NCBI RefSeq assembly: GCF_018141545.1
Contig: NZ_CP064356.1
Location: 124,001 to 188,000, forward strand
Direction of reading: 5' to 3'
Source: Miltoncostaea oceani
GTDB lineage: Bacteria; Actinomycetota; Thermoleophilia; Miltoncostaeales; Miltoncostaeaceae
Length of the DNA: 64,000 nt
Shown here: positions 59,256 to 64,000 of the stretch, piece after piece
How the letters are laid out: each line of letters begins with the position of its first letter
Numbering within the stretch: position 1 is the stretch's first letter
Notes under the pieces: generated by a model
Told to the model about the DNA's origin: nothing
Seen by the model: the letters and a program-made list of their open reading frames with translations, nothing else
Database searches by the model: none
Position numbers and translations under genes: made by a program

Positions 59256-60298
59256 GCACGGCGACCGTCGACCCCGAGGGGTTCGGGCGCCTGGCGTCGG
59301 CGTTCACCGCGACCCGCGAGAACCCCAACACCCGGGCCGCCTACACCCGCGACCTCGCCGCGCTCGCGGCGGGGCTCGGGGTGCCCGACCCGCCGGCCGA
59401 CGCCCCGCCGTTCGGCGTCGAGGACGACCCCGTCGCCCGCGCCGCGGCCGTCGCGCTCAGCCGCCTGCCGCTCGCGTGGTGGCAGCAGTGGCGCGACGCG
59501 CTCCCCGGCCGGGTCGCGACCCGCCGCCGCCGGGTCGCCGCGACCCGGGCGTTCTGCGGCTGGTGGTCGCGCGCCTACGCCCTCGAGAACCCGGTGCGCG
59601 ACCTGCGTCCCCCCGCCTCGGCCGCCGAGGGAGGTCAGGAGTCCATCGCCCGCGAGGTCGTCGCCCTGACGCCCGCGGCGGTGCGCCGCATGTGCGATGC
59701 GGCGGCGCAGCCGGGGCCGCTCGGCGCGCGCACCCGCGCCCTGATCGAGGTGCTCTACGGGTGCGGCCTGCGCGCCAGCGAGGCCGCGGGCCTCGACCTG
59801 TCGGCGTGCCACCTCGACGACCCCGCCGACCCGTTCGTGATGATCCACGGCAAGGGCGGCAGGCAGCGCGCCGTCGCCGTGCCGCGGGAGGCGCTCGCCG
59901 CCCTCACCGCCTACCTGCGGACCGGGCGCCCCGAGCTGCGCGCCCGCGACCGCACGCCGCGCCCCGACCAGGCGCGCCACCGCGACGCCGACGCCGTCTT
60001 CCTCGGCACCCGCGGCCGGCGCCTCGGCCGCGCCGCGGTGTGGGCGATCGTGACGGAGGTGGCCGACCGCGCCGGCCTCCGGCAGGACGGGGCCCGGGTC
60101 TTCCCCCACGCCCTCCGCCACTCGTGCGGCACCCACCTCATCCAGTCCGGCGTCGACATCCGGTACGTGCAGGCGCATCTCGGGCACGCCTCGCCCGTCA
60201 CCACCGAGGTCTACACCCACGTCACCGCCGCCCACCTGCGTGAGGACTTCGACCGCGCCCACCCCCGGGCGCGTTCACGGAAACCTCACGGGATGTGA
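59252..60298 (+). CDS. tyrosine recombinase, XerC/XerD-like (second of pair)
   Basis: 348 residues. The N-terminal core-binding domain (RENPNTRAAYTRDLAAL) carries an insertion compared with XerD. Catalytic set: YGCGLRASEAAGL, HGKGGRQRAVAV, PHALRHSCGTHLI, HLGHASPVTTEVYTHV. Probably works with the preceding recombinase as a heterotetramer on dif or on a mobile element; no dif-like site was recognised in the window. Confidence 0.88.
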   Translation: MSTATVDPEGFGRLASAFTATRENPNTRAAYTRDLAALAAGLGVPDPPADAPPFGVEDDPVARAAAVALSRLPLAWWQQWRDALPGRVATRRRRVAATRAFCGWWSRAYALENPVRDLRPPASAAEGGQESIAREVVALTPAAVRRMCDAAAQPGPLGARTRALIEVLYGCGLRASEAAGLDLSACHLDDPADPFVMIHGKGGRQRAVAVPREALAALTAYLRTGRPELRARDRTPRPDQARHRDADAVFLGTRGRRLGRAAVWAIVTEVADRAGLRQDGARVFPHALRHSCGTHLIQSGVDIRYVQAHLGHASPVTTEVYTHVTAAHLREDFDRAHPRARSRKPHGM

Positions 60299-60350
60299 GA
60301 GCGGGACGTCCCCGGTGGTGGGCGGACCCCACGGGGTGCATCCTGCCCCG

Positions 60351-61796
60351 GTGACCCGACACCGCTCCCTCGCCCCGACCCTCGTCCCGACCCTCGTCAC
60401 CCTCGCGTTCGCGGGGGGACTCGCCGCCACCCCGGCCGCCTCCGGCGCCGTGCTCGGCGTGCAGGACGACCGTCTCACCTCCGGACCGCTGGAGGACGTC
60501 GACGCCCGCATCGACCTGGTCCGCGCGTCGGGGGCGAAGGTGACCCGCCTCGACGTGCTGTGGTCCCTCGTCGCCCCACGCCGCCCCGCCGACCCGGCGG
60601 ACCCCGCCGACCCCGCGTACCGGTGGGAGCGCGCCGACGCCGCCATGCAGGGCTTCGAGCGCATCGGCGTGACCCCGATCATCGTGGCGTACAGCGCCCC
60701 CGCCTGGGCGGCCGGCGGGCGCCGCGCGCCGCGCGACTCCGAGGTCAACCCGAACGCCCCGGCGCCGGCCGACTACGGCCGGTTCATGGAGGCCCTCGCG
60801 CGCCGCTACTCGGGCGGGTTCACCCCCGCGGGGGCGACGGAGCCGCTGCCCCGCGCCCGCCACTACGAGATCTGGAACGAGCCGAACCTCGGCGCGTTCC
60901 TCTCCCCGCAGGTGTCGGGCGGCGCCCGCGTCGCCGTCACCCGCTACGTCGCCATGGCCCGTGCCGCGTACCCCGCGATCCGTCGCGCGAACCCGGGCGC
61001 GATCGTCATCGCCGGCGTCGGCGGCCCGCGGAGCTCCACCGACGCCAACGGCACCGGCGCGCTCGAGTGGGCCCGGCGCCTCGCCGCCAGCTCCGCCCCG
61101 TTCGACGCCTACTCGCAGCACGTCTACCCGGCCGCCGCGCCCCTCGCGCCGAGCCGCGCGTTCCCGTCGTGGGCGACCCTCGACGAGCTGTTCGCCACCC
61201 TCGACGCCGTGCCCCGCCGCCGCGGCACGCCCGTCTACCTCACCGAGGTCGGGTACACGACCGCGGCCACCCCCTTCCGCACCGTCCGGGTCACCCCGGG
61301 CCAGCAGGCCGCCTACCTCCGCCAGATCATGGGCCTGCCCGTCGTGCGCTCGCCCCGGGTGCGCGCGCTGGTCTGGTTCAACCTGCAGGACAACCCCAAC
61401 TGGCCGGCCGGCCTGCGCTACGGGTCGGGCCGCGTCAAGCCGAGCCACTCCGTCTTCGCGCGCCTGGCCCGCGCCTCCCGCCTCACCGACGACCTGCGGG
61501 TGCGGCCCGCCGTGGCGCTCACCCGCCGCCAGCTCCTGATCAACCAGCGCATCTCCCAGACGGCGGTGCGCCGCCTCGCGCTGGTGCAGCGCCGCCTCGA
61601 CGCCGGCCTCACCCGCGACGACCTGCGCCCCGGCGGCATCGCCCCCCGGGCGTTCGGCCCCGGCGTCACGGCGACGCCGGCGGCCGGCGCCGTCGCACCC
61701 CCGGCCCTGCGCCGCGCCCCGAGGTCGCCCCCGCGCCGCCGCGCCGCCCCGGCGCGGCCGCCCGGGTGCGCCTCACCCCCGCGCAGCTGCTCGTGA
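60351..61796 (+). CDS. secreted clan-A glycoside hydrolase-like protein, frameshifted near its C-terminus
   Basis: Signal peptide (residues about 1-30, ending PAASGAV), then a TIM barrel with YEIWNEPNLG (acid/base Glu) and VYLTEVGYTT (candidate nucleophile Glu), resembling GH39/GH5-like enzymes. The first of three similar repeats (QLLINQRISQTAVRR) follows. The frame then runs into a Pro/Arg-rich end and stops at 61796, while the next repeats lie in another frame; a base appears lost between about 61680 and 61765. GTG at 60351. Confidence 0.7.
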   Translation: MTRHRSLAPTLVPTLVTLAFAGGLAATPAASGAVLGVQDDRLTSGPLEDVDARIDLVRASGAKVTRLDVLWSLVAPRRPADPADPADPAYRWERADAAMQGFERIGVTPIIVAYSAPAWAAGGRRAPRDSEVNPNAPAPADYGRFMEALARRYSGGFTPAGATEPLPRARHYEIWNEPNLGAFLSPQVSGGARVAVTRYVAMARAAYPAIRRANPGAIVIAGVGGPRSSTDANGTGALEWARRLAASSAPFDAYSQHVYPAAAPLAPSRAFPSWATLDELFATLDAVPRRRGTPVYLTEVGYTTAATPFRTVRVTPGQQAAYLRQIMGLPVVRSPRVRALVWFNLQDNPNWPAGLRYGSGRVKPSHSVFARLARASRLTDDLRVRPAVALTRRQLLINQRISQTAVRRLALVQRRLDAGLTRDDLRPGGIAPRAFGPGVTATPAAGAVAPPALRRAPRSPPRRRAAPARPPGCASPPRSCS

Positions 61797-62191
61797 ACCA
61801 GCGGATCTCCCAGGCCGCCGTGCGGCGCGCCAACGGGCTCGAGGCGCGGCTGCGCGCCGGCCTGCGCGGCGGGGACCTGCGCGCCGGCGTCATCGACGCG
61901 TCGCGGCTCGCCCCCGGCGTGACGATCACGTCCGCCACCCCGCCGGCCTCGCCGTCGGCACCGACCGTCACCCGGGTCGCGTCCGGGGGCACCGGCGGCG
62001 GGCCGGTGCGCCTCAGCGCGGCGCAGCTCGCGGTGAACCAGCGCATCGCCCAGGCCGCGGTGCGCCGCGCCAACGCCCTCGCCGCGACCCTCGCCGCCGG
62101 CTTCGCGGTCGGCGACCTGCAGCCGGGGTCCGTGACCGCCGAGAGCCTCGACCCCGCCCTCGTCCCGCCCCCCGCCGCGCCGGGGCCCTAG
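61763..62191 (+). pseudogene. out-of-frame C-terminal repeats of the preceding glycoside hydrolase
   Basis: This frame encodes QLLVNQRISQAAVRRANGLE and QLAVNQRIAQAAVRRANALA, clear copies of the repeat at the end of the upstream frame, then a Pro-rich end. The position is consistent with a single 1-nt deletion in the linker. Together 60351-62191 would give one protein of about 610 residues. Confidence 0.7.
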
Positions 62192-62655
62192 CGGCGCTCC
62201 ACCCGCAGCACGCCGCGGCCCTCGCGCCAGGTGTCGACGGTGATGTGGTCGGGTGGGTCGCCCAGCTCGACCACCGCCACCTCGCGCACGTCGCAGCGGA
62301 AGAGGTGGGAGCCGGTCTGCGCGTGCACGCCGAGGATCCGGGCGCGCACGTCCGGGTCGCCGACCTCCGCCGCGACGCCCGACGCGGTGGCGTCGCCGGT
62401 CCAGTCGGGCGGGTCGACCGACTGGCTGTGCAGGGCGAACCGGCCGTCGCGGCGCAGGTCGTGCGCCTTCATCGAGCCGTACATGCTCCCCAGCCACATC
62501 TCGCCCTCGGCGATGATGACCTCGGTGCCGCTCAGCCGCGGCGCCCCCCGGACCCGGAGGGTCGCGAGCGTCAGGTGCCGGTGGGCGTCGAGGTAGCGGC
62601 GGGCGCGGGCGACGAGGTCGGGCTCCCGCGCCGCGACGTCGCCCCACGCCGCCAT
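62188..62655 (-). CDS. pyridoxamine 5'-phosphate oxidase-like (flavin/F420-binding split barrel) protein
   Basis: 155 residues. ARRYLDAHRHLTLATLRV, GAPRLSGTEVIIAEGEMW and LRRDGRFALHSQSVDPP match the PNPOx-like split-barrel family, which binds FMN or F420. The reaction is unknown. ATG at 62655, 3 nt before the preceding gene's stop; in the sequence as given the frame is also open upstream because of a frameshift there. Confidence 0.8.
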   Translation of the reverse strand: MAAWGDVAAREPDLVARARRYLDAHRHLTLATLRVRGAPRLSGTEVIIAEGEMWLGSMYGSMKAHDLRRDGRFALHSQSVDPPDWTGDATASGVAAEVGDPDVRARILGVHAQTGSHLFRCDVREVAVVELGDPPDHITVDTWREGRGVLRVERR

Positions 62656-62657
62656 GC

Positions 62658-63732
62658 CTAGCGGCGGACGCGCAGCGCGACGACCGCGCGGTCGCGCAGC
62701 CCGTCGCCGATGAGCACCACGCGCACCCGGTGGACCCCGGGGCGGGTGTCGCGTGGCAGCCGCACCACGACGGTCCCGCGGGTCGGCCCCGCCAGCGTGC
62801 GCAGGCCGCGGACGACGCCGTCGGCGTCGCGGCGGACGCTGACGACGGCCCGCCCGGGCCGGGTGATCCGCACCCGCACCGCACGGGCCCCGGCGCGGGT
62901 CACGCTGAGGCCGCCGGGGGCGGCGACCGCCACGTCCACGCCGCGCGCGGGGACGTCGGCGCGCGAGGAACGCGCGGTACTGGGCGAGCCAGGCGCGCGC
63001 GGTGCCGGCGTCGGCCAGCCCGTAGGCGGCCGCGCCCGCGGCGAGCATCGCGCGGCCGGCGGGGGTGGCGCGGACCCGGGCCCAGAGCTCGCCCTGCCCG
63101 GCGCCGCCGTCGGGTCCGAGGATCAGCCGCAGCTCGCCGCGTCCCGCGGGCCAGCGGGCGGCCCAGCGGGTGGGGTGCTGCGCCATCTCCCGCGCCGGCA
63201 GGGGCGACAGGTCGCCGCGGTAGGTCTGGAGGTAGGTGGCGCGTCCCCGGCTGACGGCGCCGACGAGGGCGCCGAGCACCGGCGGCAGGGCCCGGCGGGG
63301 GTCGCTGCGCCCGACGCGCTCCACGAACGCGGGGGACGCGTAGAAGACGACGCGGCGGGCGTCGGCGCCGAGCCCCTCGAGCGCCGCCGCGAGGGCGCGG
63401 GCGCCCGCGGGGGTCCACTGGCCGGGGACGATCTCGTCGACGGCGACGACGCCGCCGGCGCCGCGGGTAGACCACCCGGCGCGCAGCGCACGGGTGATCT
63501 CCGCGGCGTCGCGCCCCGCGAGGTCGCGGCCCGCGACCTTGCCGACGCTCCGCGCCCGCGGCCAGCGGCCGTCCTCGCGGGCCGGCGTCTGGCGCAGCGT
63601 GGGGCCGCCGAGGCCGTCGTGGATGACGGCGGCGGCGTCGTGGGGCACGTAGAGGAGCGGCGGGTCGGCCGCCCCTGCCGGGCCGGCGGCCAGGGCGAGG
63701 AGGCCGGCCGCCGTCAGGACGGCGAGGCGCAT
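62658..63732 (-). pseudogene. secreted protein of unknown function, interrupted by a 2-nt frameshift
   Basis: The 5' part (63732 to about 62970) has a signal peptide (LAVLTAAGLLALAAGPAGA) and a ~230-residue domain (PLLYVPHDAAAVIHDGLGG, VVAVDEIVPGQWTPAGARAL, RATYLQTYRGDLSPL). The 3' part (about 62969-62658) in another frame is a beta-rich domain (GGLSVTRAGARAVRVRIT). Restoring one GC unit in the GCGCGC run near 62971 rejoins them. I recognise no family. Confidence 0.65.
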
Positions 63733-63813
63733 CGGCGACCATGGTTCCACGCCCGGCGGCCCCCGCCGCACGGGGGCCACGGAACGCTTACATCGGCGTC
63801 GTGCGGGTCCCGG

Positions 63814-64000
63814 TCAGATCCAGGCGCCGACGCCGCCGATGGCGGCGAGCAGCGACAGGACCAGCATGCCGAGCACCACGCCGGCGGTCGCCATGCCGCG
63901 GCCGCCGAGGCGCTCCTCCGACGAGCGGATGTCACCGAGGGCCAGGGTGCCGTAGGCGATGGCGAGGCCGGACGTGACGACGACGACCACGCCGACGACG
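63814..64000 (-). CDS. DUF4190-like two-span membrane protein (5' end outside window)
   Basis: The last 61 residues of a protein entering from beyond the window: VVTSGLAIAYGTLALGDIR, RLGGRGMATAGVVLGMLVLS and AAIGGVGAWI. Two membrane helices around a GGRGMATAG turn are typical of DUF4190 proteins, of unknown function. Confidence 0.6.
   Translation of the reverse strand, partial: VVGVVVVVTSGLAIAYGTLALGDIRSSEERLGGRGMATAGVVLGMLVLSLLAAIGGVGAWI

Overview
The window is about 75% G+C with strong G/C preference at third codon positions. It carries leaderless promoters, a PknB-type kinase, an RskA-type anti-sigma factor, a DUF1684 protein, double-ATPase ECF transporters and an F420/LLM oxidoreductase. 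Together these point to a free-living, aerobic actinobacterium, probably a deep branch such as Thermoleophilia. That placement is inference; there is no rRNA gene here. Genes are densely packed, often with 4-nt ATGA/GTGA overlaps.

Layout. 1-8 kb: the end of an FAD monooxygenase, an LLM oxidoreductase fused to hemerythrin, an aldo/keto reductase, a CotH-like kinase, TatC/TatA, and three ferritin-like secreted proteins. 8-17 kb: a GGDEF-EAL protein, CtaG, two divergent Fur-family regulators, DUF2254, a Znu-type zinc importer, and Lgt. 17-25 kb: DUF1684, IlvD, PEP carboxylase, a GGDEF/HD-GYP protein, and STAS. 25.6-34 kb: a sulfur region with an acetyltransferase, amidohydrolase, thiol dioxygenase, carbonic anhydrase, CysK and SDR. 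It faces a convergent CysA-CysW-CysT-Sbp sulfate importer. Both units start at a promoter carrying the same GCTTAT-N6-GATAAG inverted repeat.

34-41.7 kb: an ArgH-like lyase, then a cobalamin-riboswitch-controlled ECF importer (lipoprotein, T, fused A-A', S), a catalytic-domain-only recombinase, and an ECF sigma/anti-sigma pair. 42-51 kb: an 1817-residue pseudokinase-ATPase-TPR-GGDEF-EAL protein, AlkC, a cupin and membrane proteins.

51.4-56 kb is a tRNA-associated accessory zone. A roughly 2-kb, visibly AT-richer island is bounded by 86-nt direct repeats beside tRNA-Met and holds a decayed integrase, an HNH-like protein and a membrane protein. Next come a possible contractile-injection-system cargo protein between tRNA-Met and tRNA-Thr, and an HTH/Clp-N pair under two tandem palindromes between tRNA-Thr and tRNA-Tyr. 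56-64 kb: an orphan OmpR regulator, a Ser/Thr kinase translationally coupled to two complete tyrosine recombinases, and two secreted-protein genes that each carry a frameshift.

Main themes are metal and sulfur nutrient import (Zn, sulfate, corrinoid), c-di-GMP signalling (three large multidomain proteins) and small accessory insertions at tRNA genes.
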